Below, piece after piece: positions 54,655-63,971 of a stretch of DNA of 64,000 bases (position 1 is the first letter of the stretch; each line of letters opens with the position of its first letter). A program made the position numbers and the translations under genes. The stretch is from Planctomycetota bacterium (GTDB lineage: Bacteria; Planctomycetota; UBA1135; GCA-002686595), in NCBI GenBank assembly GCA_016712565.1, contig JADJQU010000009.1, positions 62,001 to 126,000 on the forward strand, given 5' to 3'. The notes under the pieces were generated by a model. It saw nothing but the letters and a program-made list of their open reading frames with translations. It was not told the DNA's origin and did not search any database.

Positions 54655-55176
54655 TCAGCGGCCCGCGCGGGCTTCGACCGCGAAGCAGCGCTCGGCCAGG
54701 GCCGCCACCTCGGCGTGGTGCGGCTCCCAGGTGTTCCACACCTGATCGGCCCAATCGCGCACGCGCATGGCGTGTTCGCGCGTGGAGGCCGCCTCGGCCA
54801 CGTGCTTGGCCGTCAGCAGCGCGCGCCGGCCCGGCTGCGCGAAATGCGGCCATTCCTTGATTTCCGCGGCCAACGCCTGCAGGCGCGCGGGCACCTGAAA
54901 AGGCTTGAAATCCCGCTCCAAAAGGAGATGCAGGCCCACGAGGTGGATGCACACCGACTTGTCGGGGTGTTGTCCACCGGCGTGCTGAACGGCATAGGCA
55001 TCGACGGAGAGCTGATGCACTTGGCCGAACAACACGGCGTCCTGGTATTCGGCGGCGAGCACCTGCGTGTACTGCGCCCAGCACTCGGCGGACGCGTGGT
55101 AGTAGCCGCGGTACGGCAAGGCACCGACGGCGATTTCGGATCCACAACCTGGGCAACGGCTGTTGGTGGAAGTCAT
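54655..55176 (-). CDS. DUF5946 family protein
   Basis: A 173-residue soluble protein. It has the CPGCGSE zinc-ribbon-like start, YYHASAECWAQYTQVLAAEY, VHQLSVDAYAVQHAGGQHPDKS and CIHLVGLHLLLERDF, which is the pattern I know for DUF5946. Two Cys of the first motif plus later Cys/His may bind a metal. Function is unknown. The ATG at 55176 begins MTSTNSRCPGCG; the frame upstream is not conserved. Confidence 0.8.
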   Translation of the reverse strand: MTSTNSRCPGCGSEIAVGALPYRGYYHASAECWAQYTQVLAAEYQDAVLFGQVHQLSVDAYAVQHAGGQHPDKSVCIHLVGLHLLLERDFKPFQVPARLQALAAEIKEWPHFAQPGRRALLTAKHVAEAASTREHAMRVRDWADQVWNTWEPHHAEVAALAERCFAVEARAGR

Positions 55177-55523
55177 GTGGGCCGATGCTAGCCCAGGTCG
55201 CCTGCCTTGGGGCAACTCGATTCCGCGCTGCCAAGGCTCGACGGCCCCATGGAAATCGACCGTGGCAGAGTGTCCGGGGGGTGGGGAGGGTCGCGGTGGG
55301 GGAGCGGCCAGGGTCGAGGAGGTCCGCAGGGAAGCTCGCGGGAGCTGGCGCCGCGAAGCCACGCACCGCCCTGACGAAGTCGTGATCCCCCACCGCGCGG
55401 GGCCCCGGGGACGCAGGGGGCTGATCGGCCTGGCCACGAGGACCGTGGCACTGCAGCTGAGGGAGGGAGAAGCCGAGCCGCGGGCCCGGCAGGAGCGCGT
55501 TGGCCTCCGGCGCCCCGGCGGGT
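55177..55523. other. Divergent intergenic region, no gene seen
   Basis: A 347-bp GC-rich gap between the DUF5946 gene and a small membrane-protein gene. Open frames here lack any protein-like pattern, and no promoter was recognised. Confidence 0.45.
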
Positions 55524-55973
55524 ATGAATGAGGGGATGCAGACGTCCCTTTGGCACCGGTTTCGGGCCAGCCGCTCGGAGCTCTTGGTCCTGGCCCTGGT
55601 GTTCCTGGCCATCGGCACGGGCATGAACGCCTTCGGCAAGTGGGCGCGCATTGCCCACTTCCGCCACAACTGGCAGATCGCGACCTGCTACCTGGGCTAC
55701 GTGCTGCCCATGGCCCTGCTGATCCGCGGACTCTCCTTCCCGATCCAGTACTGCGTTTGCGTGACGCTGTTCGTGCCCCTGGAGGTCGGCGGCTACGCGC
55801 TGGGTTCCTCGGTGGCCTTCGACGACAACGCCTTCGAGTTCTTCGGCATCCGCAGCTTCACCGCGGTCATGTGCGCGGGGGTGGCCCTGATCCCTCCGAT
55901 CGGCTTGCGCGTCGGGCAGTGGATTCGCGAGCTCCGGCCGGAGGGCACCCGGCGAGCCGAAGCCAGCCGTTGA
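55524..55973 (+). CDS. Small integral membrane protein
   Basis: A 149-residue protein with four hydrophobic segments: ELLVLALVFLAIGTGMNAF, IATCYLGYVLPMALLIRGL, YCVCVTLFVPLEVGGYALG and FTAVMCAGVALIPPIGL. The family is not recognised. The start could be ATG 55524 or ATG 55536; neither has a well-spaced ribosome-binding site. Neighbours give no hint of function. Confidence 0.55.
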   Translation: MNEGMQTSLWHRFRASRSELLVLALVFLAIGTGMNAFGKWARIAHFRHNWQIATCYLGYVLPMALLIRGLSFPIQYCVCVTLFVPLEVGGYALGSSVAFDDNAFEFFGIRSFTAVMCAGVALIPPIGLRVGQWIRELRPEGTRRAEASR

Positions 55974-56106
55974 CGCCCGGGCCGCATCGCCGCCGCGGCC
56001 GTTCGCCCCGCGACGCCGCTCCCGTGAGAGCCGGTATGGCCCCCCACCGCGCGCGCCGGCCCTGCCTTCAAGCCATGGGCTGCGCGCGCCGGGGGAGTCC
56101 CTCGGC

Positions 56107-56931
56107 CTACTTGGCCTTGGCAGCCTGGGCTTTTTCCGCGTGTTCGCCGCTGAACTCGAGCTTGATGATCGCGAAGCCGGCACCGGACGGGTCGGCCAGG
56201 ACGGCGAAACGGCCCACGGTGGGGATGTCCATGGGCGGAACCAGGACCGTGCCGCCGTTCTTGGTGGCCGCGGCCACGCGCTCGTCGCAGTTGGCCACGC
56301 TGAAGTAGGTCAGCCAGTGCGGCGGCACCGGGCCGTGCTCCTTGGTCAGGCTCATCATGCCGCCGATGGGACGGCCGCCGGCCAGGATCTCCGTGTACTC
56401 CATGCCGTGGGTGTTCTTGGTGTCGAGCTTCCAACCGAAGAGCTTGCCGTAGAAGTCCTTCGCCTTGCCGACGTCCTTGGTGGCCAGTTCGCACCAGGCG
56501 GGCATGCCGGAGTCCTCGCAGGCCGCGGTGCCCTTGTGGACCTTGGGCTGCCAGATCGCGAAGGACGCGCCTTGGGGGTCGACGATCACGGCCATGCGGC
56601 CGTGCTCCATCACGTCGAAGGGCGGCATCACCACCTGGGCGCCCAGCTGGGTGGCCCGCTCGGCGGTCTTGTCCGCGCTTGCCACGGACACGTAGGGCAG
56701 CCAGTGCGGCGGGACGCCCTGGGCGGCCTGCTCCTTCGTGATCTCGTAGAGGCCGGCGACGTCCTTGCCGCCGGCCTGGAGCAGCGTGTACGCGCCGCCC
56801 GCGTCCATGGGTACGTCGACGCCGCTCCAGCCGAAAAGCTTGGAGTAGAAAGCCTTGGCCTGGGGTGCGTTCTTCGTGGCGACTTCGTACCAGCAGAATT
56901 GACCGGGGGTGAACGACGGGGCCGTGGACAT
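56107..56931 (-). CDS. VOC-family protein with two glyoxalase-like modules
   Basis: A 274-residue protein of two tandem beta-alpha-beta-beta-beta modules. Module 1 runs from GQFCWYEVATKNAPQAKAFY to VIVDPQGASFAIWQP, module 2 from PAWCELATKDVGKAKDFYGKLFGW to VLADPSGAGFAIIKL. This is the CFP30-like group of VOC proteins, whose enzymatic role is poorly defined. The start at 56931 has AGGAG six bases upstream, which decides it over the ATG at 56949. Confidence 0.9.
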   Translation of the reverse strand: MSTAPSFTPGQFCWYEVATKNAPQAKAFYSKLFGWSGVDVPMDAGGAYTLLQAGGKDVAGLYEITKEQAAQGVPPHWLPYVSVASADKTAERATQLGAQVVMPPFDVMEHGRMAVIVDPQGASFAIWQPKVHKGTAACEDSGMPAWCELATKDVGKAKDFYGKLFGWKLDTKNTHGMEYTEILAGGRPIGGMMSLTKEHGPVPPHWLTYFSVANCDERVAAATKNGGTVLVPPMDIPTVGRFAVLADPSGAGFAIIKLEFSGEHAEKAQAAKAK

Positions 56932-57036
56932 GGGAATCTCCTGCGCCATGGGCGCGTGGTTTGAGATGGGCTTGGACCGCCCAGGCTAGCGGCTTTTCCG
57001 GACCCGGCGCGCGCGAGCCACGACCCTACAGAAAAT

Positions 57037-58491
57037 TCACGGTCCGAAGTTCCATTCCTGGATCGGCGAGGGCGTCCGCGAGGCCAGGATCGCCTCCATC
57101 CGCGCTGCCACCTCGGGGTGTTCGAACGCGATGTCCCGGGTCTCCGCGGGATCGGCGGCAAGGTCGTAGATCTCCAGCGCGCCGGGCGGCGACTTCTTGG
57201 CGTTGCGGCGCACACCCTTGAACCTGCCCAGGCGCACGGCTTGCCAGCCCGCGCCCGACGGATACTCCCAATAGAGGTGCTCGCGCGGCGCGAGGTCGCC
57301 GTCGGCCGTGAGTTGGGCCGTGAGGTCGATTCCGTCGAGGCCGACCGGCAGGGCCCCGGGCGCGACACCGGCGGCCGCGGCCAGCGTGGGAAACAGGTCC
57401 CAATTGCCGGTGACGGCCTGGCTGACCGCGCCCTGCCGGACGCGTCCGGGTTGGGAGACGATCAGGGGCACGCGGATTCCCCCTTCGTAGAGCTGCCCCT
57501 TCAGGCCGCGACGGCCCGCGGCGCTCTCGAAGAAAGCGCTGTCGGAACCGCCGGTGTACGTGGGGCCGTTGTCGCTGGTGAAGACCACCAGGGTGTCGCG
57601 AGTCAGGCCCCGCTCCTCCAGGCGCTGGAGGATGGCGCCCACGTCCTGGTCCATGCGCGTGACCATGGCCGCGTAGGCACGCCGGGGCTCCGGGTGAGCG
57701 AGGTACCCGCGCTGTCCGTCGTAGGGCGAGTCGGGGATCGTGTCGCGGTACTCGGCGATGGACTCCTCGGGGACCTGGAGGGCGAGGTGCGGGACCGGTG
57801 TCGCGAACAGGAGGAGGAACGGCTTGTCGGCGTGGGCGTCGATGTAGGCCAGGGCCTCGTCCCGGAACAGGTCCGGCGCGTAGACGCCGCCCGTGACCAC
57901 ACCGCTCGCGGCCTTCTGGGGATTGCCCGGGAGCTCCACCCGCGCGCCGTCGCGCCACAGGAAGGACGGGCAGTGGTTGTGGGCATGGCGCTGGCAGAGG
58001 TAGCCGAAGAAGTGGTCGAACCCCTGGCTCGCCGGGTCGCCGGTGGAGCCCGGAGGTCCCAGACCCCACTTGCCGATGGCGGCGGTGGCGTATCCTCGAT
58101 CGCGCAACAGCTCCGCCAGGGTCACGCTCTCGGGGGGAATCGGCTCTTGGCCCTCGGGAGCCAGTTCCTTGTTGTCGCGGATCGCCGCGTGGCCGGTGTG
58201 GAAGCCGGTCAGCAGCGTGCAGCGCGCCGGCGCGCAGACGCAGGACCCGGAGTAGGCCTCCTCGAACCGCACGCCACCCATGGCCAATCGGTCGAGGTTG
58301 GGCGTGTGGATCCGGCGCTGGCCGTAGCAACCCAGCTCACCGAAGCCCAGGTCGTCGGTGAGGATCAGAAGGATGTTCGGGAGCCTTCGCGGTCCCTGCT
58401 GGGCCTGGACCGGGTCCGCCGGCGCCGTTGCCGCGCAGGCGGCGAGGAGCGCTGGGGCACACCAGGAAACCAGACGGGCGAGGACGCTCAT
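57037..58491 (-). CDS. Formylglycine-dependent sulfatase lipoprotein
   Basis: A 484-residue arylsulfatase-type enzyme. The signal ends in LLAAC. NILLILTDDLGFGELGCYG supplies the calcium Asp pair. The key motif SCVCAPARCTLLTG contains C-x-P-A-R, so its cysteine can be converted to formylglycine by a maturase encoded elsewhere. AAIGKWGLG and VVFTSDNGP complete the active site. It probably removes sulfate esters from polysaccharides at the cell surface, in line with the planctomycete lifestyle. No glycosidase adjoins it. This is the only one of the three sulfatase-like proteins in the window with an intact formylglycine motif. Confidence 0.93.
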   Translation of the reverse strand: MSVLARLVSWCAPALLAACAATAPADPVQAQQGPRRLPNILLILTDDLGFGELGCYGQRRIHTPNLDRLAMGGVRFEEAYSGSCVCAPARCTLLTGFHTGHAAIRDNKELAPEGQEPIPPESVTLAELLRDRGYATAAIGKWGLGPPGSTGDPASQGFDHFFGYLCQRHAHNHCPSFLWRDGARVELPGNPQKAASGVVTGGVYAPDLFRDEALAYIDAHADKPFLLLFATPVPHLALQVPEESIAEYRDTIPDSPYDGQRGYLAHPEPRRAYAAMVTRMDQDVGAILQRLEERGLTRDTLVVFTSDNGPTYTGGSDSAFFESAAGRRGLKGQLYEGGIRVPLIVSQPGRVRQGAVSQAVTGNWDLFPTLAAAAGVAPGALPVGLDGIDLTAQLTADGDLAPREHLYWEYPSGAGWQAVRLGRFKGVRRNAKKSPPGALEIYDLAADPAETRDIAFEHPEVAARMEAILASRTPSPIQEWNFGP

Positions 58492-58777
58492 GACGGCAGT
58501 CTAGCGGGCCACGGACAGCCCCGGGCGCGCGGGACTTTCCACCGGTCCTTCCACCGACCCGCGCCTCCACGACCCCACGGGGACCCCCACCGATGCACGG
58601 GAGCTGCGGATCGAACCGCCGTGGGGCTGTTCGCCGGTGAGCGGTTCTCCACCGAGGTGCCGCTGGACCCGGCCCGCGGCGGGGTCGTCGGTGCGCGGCG
58701 GGCCGACGCCGAAGGGCCCCGCGCCTCGGTGGCGGGCGAACGGAGGGATCTCTACAACGGAGCCCCTCCAGGACCCC

Positions 58778-59965
58778 ATGTCGCCATCGCCCCCACCGAC
58801 CCGACCCGAGCGCATCGACTCGATCGACTGGGTGCGCGGCGCGGTGATGGTCCTGATGCTCCTGGACCACGCGCGCGACTACTTGCACAGCGGGGGCTTC
58901 GACAGCAACCCGCTGGATCCGGCCACGACCAGCGTGCCGCTGTACCTGACGCGCTGGGTGACGCACCTGTGCGCGCCCACGTTCGTGTTCCTGGCCGGCA
59001 TGTCGGCGCGGCTCCAGCTCCAGCGCGGGGTCGAGCCGCGCGCCCTCACGCGCTTCCTGTGGACGCGGGGATGCGTGCTGATCGGAATCGAACTCCTCGT
59101 GCTGCGGCCGATGATCTTCTCCGACGCGCCGCTCCGTTCCCTGGCGGCGTTCCTGCAGGTGCTCTGGGTCCTGGGTTGGTCCATGGTCGCTCTGGCGGCC
59201 CTGCTGAAAACGCCGACGTGGTTCGTGGCGGGCTTCGGCGGCGTCCTGGTGCTGTTCCACAACCTGCTGGACGGCGTGCGCGCCGACGAGCCGGCGGTGA
59301 CCTGGGGCGGAGCGCTGGGGTCGCTGTTGCACCAGGCCAACGAGTTCCCGCTGGGGCCGGACAGCTACTGGGTGATCGTGCGCTATCCCCTGGTGCCCTG
59401 GGTCGGAGTCATGGCGCTGGGGTACGTGGCCGGCGGGGTGTTCGCCCTGGACGGCCCGGCGCGGCGGCGAATCCTGGGGCGCGTGGCCCTTGGGCTCGTG
59501 GCCCTGTTCCTGGTCCTGCGGGGGAGCAACGTCTACGGGGACCCGCGACCCTGGGCCGCTCCCCTGGGGAGCGCGGGCGAACCCCTGGCTGGATGGCGCA
59601 CGGCCCTGGCGTTTTTCGATGTTGAAAAGTACCCGCCGTCGCTCGACTACTTGGCGATCACCCTGGGCCTCTCGCTCGGGGCCCTGGCCCTGATCGACGG
59701 TCGGCGGTTCGGTACGTTGGCGAAACCCGTGATCACCATCGGACGCGTGCCGCTGTTCTTCTACGTCCTCCAGTGGCCGCTCCTGGGCCTGATCGGCTGG
59801 GCGATGCGCGCGGTCGCCGGAATCGGTTCAGAGTCTGTAACCGGTTTCGGTCTTCCGGGTGTCTACCTGGGCTGGACCCTGGGGCTCCTCGTGCTCTACC
59901 CGGCCTGCAGGATCTTCGCGGACTTCCGACGGCGGAGCCGCGCGGCCTGGCTCAGCTATCTCTAG
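58778..59965 (+). CDS. Membrane protein of the DUF1624/heparan-glucosaminide acetyltransferase type
   Basis: A 395-residue polytopic protein with about ten helices. The start region RIDSIDWVRGAVMVLMLLDHARDY is the conserved first helix of the DUF1624/YeiB-like acyltransferase group, including the catalytic-type His. VTHLCAPTFVFLAGMSARL is the second conserved helix. The family transfers acyl groups across membranes or is uncharacterised. AGGA lies 5 bases before ATG 58778. It is divergent from the sulfatase gene across 286 bp. Confidence 0.85.
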   Translation: MSPSPPPTRPERIDSIDWVRGAVMVLMLLDHARDYLHSGGFDSNPLDPATTSVPLYLTRWVTHLCAPTFVFLAGMSARLQLQRGVEPRALTRFLWTRGCVLIGIELLVLRPMIFSDAPLRSLAAFLQVLWVLGWSMVALAALLKTPTWFVAGFGGVLVLFHNLLDGVRADEPAVTWGGALGSLLHQANEFPLGPDSYWVIVRYPLVPWVGVMALGYVAGGVFALDGPARRRILGRVALGLVALFLVLRGSNVYGDPRPWAAPLGSAGEPLAGWRTALAFFDVEKYPPSLDYLAITLGLSLGALALIDGRRFGTLAKPVITIGRVPLFFYVLQWPLLGLIGWAMRAVAGIGSESVTGFGLPGVYLGWTLGLLVLYPACRIFADFRRRSRAAWLSYL

Positions 59966-60116
59966 GGCCGTCCAATCCCTGGATTCGTCGACTTGCCTCC
60001 CCCCCCGGAATCCACCAGGAGCCGGGTCGGGCGCCCGGCATGTGGATTGCTCCTTCCATAACAAAGGCCCCTGCGCGCCCGACTTCGGTTCCAGCCCCTA
60101 CCCATAGAAAGCACTC

Positions 60117-61856
60117 ATGTACCGACAACTCACTGCCTGCGTACGCCGCAGTCCTCTCCTGGCCACGGCCGCCCTTGGGGCCTTCGGCCTCCTGACCGCC
60201 TGCGGCGGGGGTGGTGGCGGAGGGGGCGGGGGCGGCGGCATCTCGTCAACTTCCACGGACTTCCTGGTGACGGATGCCACGGTCGACGAGCTCCTGGCGT
60301 TCAGCACCCGGGTCGCGAGCCTGCGCCTCGTGTCCGACGTGGGCTTCGCGGGCCCCAATCTGCTGGCCGGGCCGGTGACGGTCGATCTGATCGGGGCCAG
60401 CACGGCCCCGCGCTGGGTCATGCGCGAGGACCTGCCCGTGGGCTCCTACCGGGGAGTGGCCGTCACGCTGACGCCGGGGTCGTCCACGGCCCTGGACCGC
60501 GCCGGGACGCCGGTCTCGGTGACGGAGACCAGCACGAGCTTCGAACTGCAGTTCCCGAGCACGGTCACCATCAACTCGAGCACCTATCGACAGATCGTGC
60601 TCGACATCGACCTGGGCCTGAGCCTGTCCGGTGACGCGGGCTCGCCGCCGATCGATTTCGACCCGAGCGGCGGGGCGAGCCTCGCGGTGGGTGGCGGGGC
60701 CTCCGCCTCCATCGACGAGATCAAGGGCCTGGTGCAGTCGATCGACGAGCCGAACTCGCGCTGTGTGATCGACGGCTTCGCCGACGGGGATCAGTCCGTT
60801 CCGCTTGGAGCCGTCACGGTCCAACTGAACCTCGGCACGGCCCTCTTCGATGACAACGGAGTGGCCTTCCCCACCCAGGCAGGCTTCTTCGCCGCGCTCA
60901 GCGCCGGCACGACCCTGTTGGAGGTCCATGGCGGCCTGCAGGGCGGCACCGTCAACGCCACGCGCGTGGAAGTCGAGGACGACGGTGTCGGCGGCCCGTC
61001 CTACATCGTCAAGATCGACGGCCGCATCACGAATCTCGACACCAATGCCGACACCTTTGACCTGGAGATCATCGAGATCGAGAAGGGCTCGGCCGTCGCC
61101 TCGCCGGTGATCGGGATCGCCTCCCAGATCGCGGTGAGCTACACGGGGGCCACGGGCATCCTGTTGGAGGACGACACTCCGACGACCGAGGCGAGCCTCT
61201 CCGACGGCCAGCGGGTCAAGGTCAAGTTCCCGGCCTTCGTCGCCGCGCCCTTCGCCGCCTCGCGCATCGAATTGGAGGACCAGCCCGAGTTCGAGGGCCA
61301 CATCACCAGCGTCGCGGGCCTGCCGGCCTCGATCACGATGCACCTCGAGTCGAGCGAACCCGCCATCGCGAGCGGTCAGGTGCTCAACAGCACCACGGAC
61401 GTCACGGTGAACCTGCTTTCCAGCACGCTGTTCCTCGACACGGACGGGAAGCCGACGCTGACCACGGCCTTCCTGCAGCCCGGGCTCAAGTTGGAAGTCC
61501 ACGGCGCCATCAGCGGTCCGTCCACGGGCCCCACCCTCGCCGCCACGCGCACGAAGATCCACGCCGGCCGACTGGAGGGCGACGTGGTCGCCGTGTTCCA
61601 GAACCTGCATGCCTTCAACGCCACGATCACGGACTTGAAGGACCCCTTCGGCAACAGCGTGACCAACGGCACGGTCTCGGTGACGTTGGACCCCGCCTGC
61701 GTGTTCGACGGCGACACGGAGACGGAAGCCGGCTTCTTCGGCCTGTTCAACAGCCTGAGCCAGGGCGAAACCCTGGAGGTCGAGGTGTTCGGCGTCGGCA
61801 CGGTGACCCTGCCGAACGACATCCAGGCCTACGAGGTGAAGGTCCGGGTCAACTGA
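60117..61856 (+). CDS. Lipoprotein with DUF4382-like and DUF5666-like repeats
   Basis: A 579-residue lipoprotein. Lipobox LLTAC is followed directly by twelve Gly (60207-60240), a flexible linker typical of this protein type. Residues about 45-175 resemble DUF4382 (FLVTDATVDELLAF, WVMREDLPVGSYRGVAVTL). The rest contains four DUF5666-like beta repeats, visible as IKGLVQSID...FFAALSAGTTLLEVHGGL, and later FLQPGLKLEVHGAI and SLSQGETLEVEVFG. No catalytic residues are seen. Its 3' end overlaps the convergent PH-domain gene by 8 bp. Confidence 0.8.
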   Translation: MYRQLTACVRRSPLLATAALGAFGLLTACGGGGGGGGGGGGISSTSTDFLVTDATVDELLAFSTRVASLRLVSDVGFAGPNLLAGPVTVDLIGASTAPRWVMREDLPVGSYRGVAVTLTPGSSTALDRAGTPVSVTETSTSFELQFPSTVTINSSTYRQIVLDIDLGLSLSGDAGSPPIDFDPSGGASLAVGGGASASIDEIKGLVQSIDEPNSRCVIDGFADGDQSVPLGAVTVQLNLGTALFDDNGVAFPTQAGFFAALSAGTTLLEVHGGLQGGTVNATRVEVEDDGVGGPSYIVKIDGRITNLDTNADTFDLEIIEIEKGSAVASPVIGIASQIAVSYTGATGILLEDDTPTTEASLSDGQRVKVKFPAFVAAPFAASRIELEDQPEFEGHITSVAGLPASITMHLESSEPAIASGQVLNSTTDVTVNLLSSTLFLDTDGKPTLTTAFLQPGLKLEVHGAISGPSTGPTLAATRTKIHAGRLEGDVVAVFQNLHAFNATITDLKDPFGNSVTNGTVSVTLDPACVFDGDTETEAGFFGLFNSLSQGETLEVEVFGVGTVTLPNDIQAYEVKVRVN

Positions 61857-62307
61857 CCCGCGATCGCGCGGCCGCCAGGTCGCGCGCACGCAGGAGCTCG
61901 TCGCGAACCTGTTCGGGATTCTCGATACCGACCAGGGTCGCCTCCGGCGCTCCCTGGACGCCGACCCCCGCGGTCTGGACGTAGAGAGCCCACAGCCCGT
62001 AGCGCCGCAACAGCGGTCCCTGGGTCAGCGTGAAGTCGGTGATGCGATCCAGGGGGATCGTCTTGCGCTTGAGGAAGTAGACGCCGCCCTCGATGCACAG
62101 CCTGCCGTCCTCCAGGCGATAGGAGAGGGCCTCGGCCTGGCGCCGGGAGAGGGACTTGCCGAGCCAGAACCAATAAAGCAGGCCGGCCAGGAGGCCCAGG
62201 CCGAAGATCCAAACGCCGCAGAGGAAAAGGGCCCAGCTGACGCTGGCGCGGAAGTACTCGGCGGCCGCGTCGCGGCGAATCGCGAAGGTCCTGGTCGGTT
62301 GGCTCAT
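61849..62307 (-). CDS. Bacterial PH-domain membrane protein (YdbS-like)
   Basis: A 152-residue protein. Two membrane helices (about 25-50, WALFLCGVWIFGLGLLAGLLYWFW) are followed by a bPH2 domain: SYRLEDGRLCIEGGVYFLKRKTIPLDRITDFTL and LWALYVQTAG. The motif of a helix pair followed by KTIPLDRI is characteristic of DUF304/YdbS proteins, membrane proteins of uncertain role. The gene ends 8 bp inside the convergent lipoprotein gene, so the two transcripts overlap. Confidence 0.9.
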   Translation of the reverse strand: MSQPTRTFAIRRDAAAEYFRASVSWALFLCGVWIFGLGLLAGLLYWFWLGKSLSRRQAEALSYRLEDGRLCIEGGVYFLKRKTIPLDRITDFTLTQGPLLRRYGLWALYVQTAGVGVQGAPEATLVGIENPEQVRDELLRARDLAAARSRVS

Positions 62308-62462
62308 GGGGGCGCTCCGGGGGGGATCTCGGCCCTACGCCGCCGCCCGGGGCCCATTCACCGGGCCTGCAGGATCACCTGCCGCAGCCACGGGGGTCCG
62401 GCGTCCGAAACTCGCCCTGCGGAGCGCTGAAGCCGCCTCCCCGCGTCCGCGGGCCCCGAACC

Positions 62463-63101
62463 CTAGCGGTACGACCGCGCGATCTCGCGGGCCGCGAAGC
62501 GCGCGAAGACGGCGGGCGAGATGATCGTCAGGGCCTCGTCGCCGGGCGCGTCGTGGGAGTCGTGCTCGTAGGCGTGCCAGGCCTCGATGCCGCGCAGCAC
62601 GCGGTTGTCGCGGGCGTCGAGTTCGACGCTGCTGGACCAGGCCACCTGGCCGGTCTCGCAGGACACGAGCTCCACCTGGGTCGACAGGTGCAACGGCGGG
62701 TACGCGACGAGCTCGCGCACGGTACCCACCAGGACCGCGTCCACGCTGAAGCGCTTGGAGAGCTCGAGCAGCGTGCGTGCCGAGTACCAGCCGCGGCGGT
62801 AGGGTTCGGCGCGGGGAATCTCCGCCAGGTCTTCGGCACTGAGTTGCACGATCTCGAACGTCACGCGCGGGGCCAGTTCCAGCGCCAGTCCGTTCTCCAG
62901 ATCCTGGGCCCGCTCGGCCGAGACATCGGCGCCGGTGAAAGGCACCACGGCCACGCGTTGCACGCGATAGGAGGCCATGTCCGCGGCGGAGCTGGCGCGG
63001 GCCAGGGTCTCCTGTTCCCAGATGCCGCCGTTGGTGAGCGCGCAGCCTCCGGTGAGCGACAGGAGAGAGACCAGGGCCGCCAGGAATCGCGAACGCCTCA
63101 T
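62463..63101 (-). CDS. Lipoprotein with CsgG/LpoB-like fold
   Basis: A 212-residue lipoprotein, signal ending LTGGC. The mature part follows the TolB-N/LpoB-like order: VQRVAVVPFTGADVSAER, then an alpha-helix and strand (LALELAPRVTFEIVQL), LLELSKRFSVDAVLVGTVREL, and VELVSCETGQVAWSSSVEL. Such proteins act at the outer membrane as activators or secretion components. The ATG at 63101 overlaps the stop of the coiled-coil lipoprotein gene as ATGA, so the two are coupled. The specific partner is unknown. Confidence 0.7.
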   Translation of the reverse strand: MRRSRFLAALVSLLSLTGGCALTNGGIWEQETLARASSAADMASYRVQRVAVVPFTGADVSAERAQDLENGLALELAPRVTFEIVQLSAEDLAEIPRAEPYRRGWYSARTLLELSKRFSVDAVLVGTVRELVAYPPLHLSTQVELVSCETGQVAWSSSVELDARDNRVLRGIEAWHAYEHDSHDAPGDEALTIISPAVFARFAAREIARSYR

Positions 63102-63730
63102 CGGTGGTGCTCGACGGGCTTGTGGGTCGGGTTCGCGGCCGGCGCGGCGGCGGGCGGCGCTTCGGGCTTGGGCGCGTTGCGTCCGGCGTCCATGGACGCG
63201 GCGATGGTCTTCGAGGGCGTCGCCGGCGTGGCGAGCGAGAGTTCCAACACCTGCTTCTCGGCCTCCAGGCGGCGAATCTGAGCCGTGGTCAGGCGGCTGG
63301 CCAGCTCCAGGTTCTGGCGCGCGAGGTCCACCCGGGCGGACTCGGCCGTGGTCCACTTCGCCTCGAGGTCCGTGGTCCGCAGGGTCTCCTTGGCGAGTTG
63401 TTCCTTGGTGGTGGCGAGTTCCGCCTCGCGCATGGAGAGCGCGAGCGACAGGCGATCGCGGTCCTCGACCACGCGCTCGTAGAGTTCCAGGAGCTTGGTG
63501 CGCGTGCCCTCGCTGTTCTGCACCTCGCGCCGCGGCAATCCGGCGGCCGCGGCGTCGGAATTGACCACCGAGCCGTCGCGGGCGTAGAGCACGGGCTCCG
63601 CCGCCAGGGGTTGGGTCTTCTGCACCGTTTCAGCCGGCGCGCGGGTGCCGCCCCACTGGGGAGGCAACGCGTGACAGGCGCCCAGCAGGGCAACGAGGGA
63701 GACGAGGCACAGGCCGCTGGTCAGTCGCAT
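63098..63730 (-). CDS. Coiled-coil lipoprotein
   Basis: A 210-residue protein with lipobox LLGAC (Cys19). The central part (about 70-170) is a long heptad-rich helix, seen as LLELYERVVEDRDRLSLALSMREAELATTKEQLAKETLR and onward. A Pro/Ala-rich tail follows. It probably spans part of the periplasm as an anchored coiled coil. It starts 1 bp after the small Cys-containing protein gene's stop and overlaps the CsgG-like lipoprotein gene by 4 bp. No family was recognised. Confidence 0.7.
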   Translation of the reverse strand: MRLTSGLCLVSLVALLGACHALPPQWGGTRAPAETVQKTQPLAAEPVLYARDGSVVNSDAAAAGLPRREVQNSEGTRTKLLELYERVVEDRDRLSLALSMREAELATTKEQLAKETLRTTDLEAKWTTAESARVDLARQNLELASRLTTAQIRRLEAEKQVLELSLATPATPSKTIAASMDAGRNAPKPEAPPAAAPAANPTHKPVEHHR

Positions 63731-63731
63731 C

Positions 63732-63971
63732 TCAGGCTCCTGCCCCGCGTTCGGGGGCGTATTCGAGTTCGATGAGCGTGGTTTCGCCGCAGGAGCAGCG
63801 CACTTCGATGGCGTGCACGACGCCGTTCTCGCGCAGCAGTTCGACGCCCTTCTTGCAGCGTGTCCCGGACTTCCCGCCGCCGGCGCTCCCCGGGGTCCGG
63901 GCCGGCAAGGCCGAGGGCACGCCCGCGGCTTCCTCGAGGCTGACGCGGTCGTGCTTGATGATCGATTGCAT
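63732..63971 (-). CDS. Small Cys-containing protein of unknown function
   Basis: A 79-residue protein with no signal peptide. It contains C-K-K-G and C-S-C-G elements (GTRCKKGVELL and IEVRCSCGETTLIELEY), which could bind a metal or simply be redox-active. It is the first visible gene of the leftward envelope operon and is joined to the next by 1 bp. The gene that precedes it is outside the window. Function not recognised. Confidence 0.55.
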   Translation of the reverse strand: MQSIIKHDRVSLEEAAGVPSALPARTPGSAGGGKSGTRCKKGVELLRENGVVHAIEVRCSCGETTLIELEYAPERGAGA

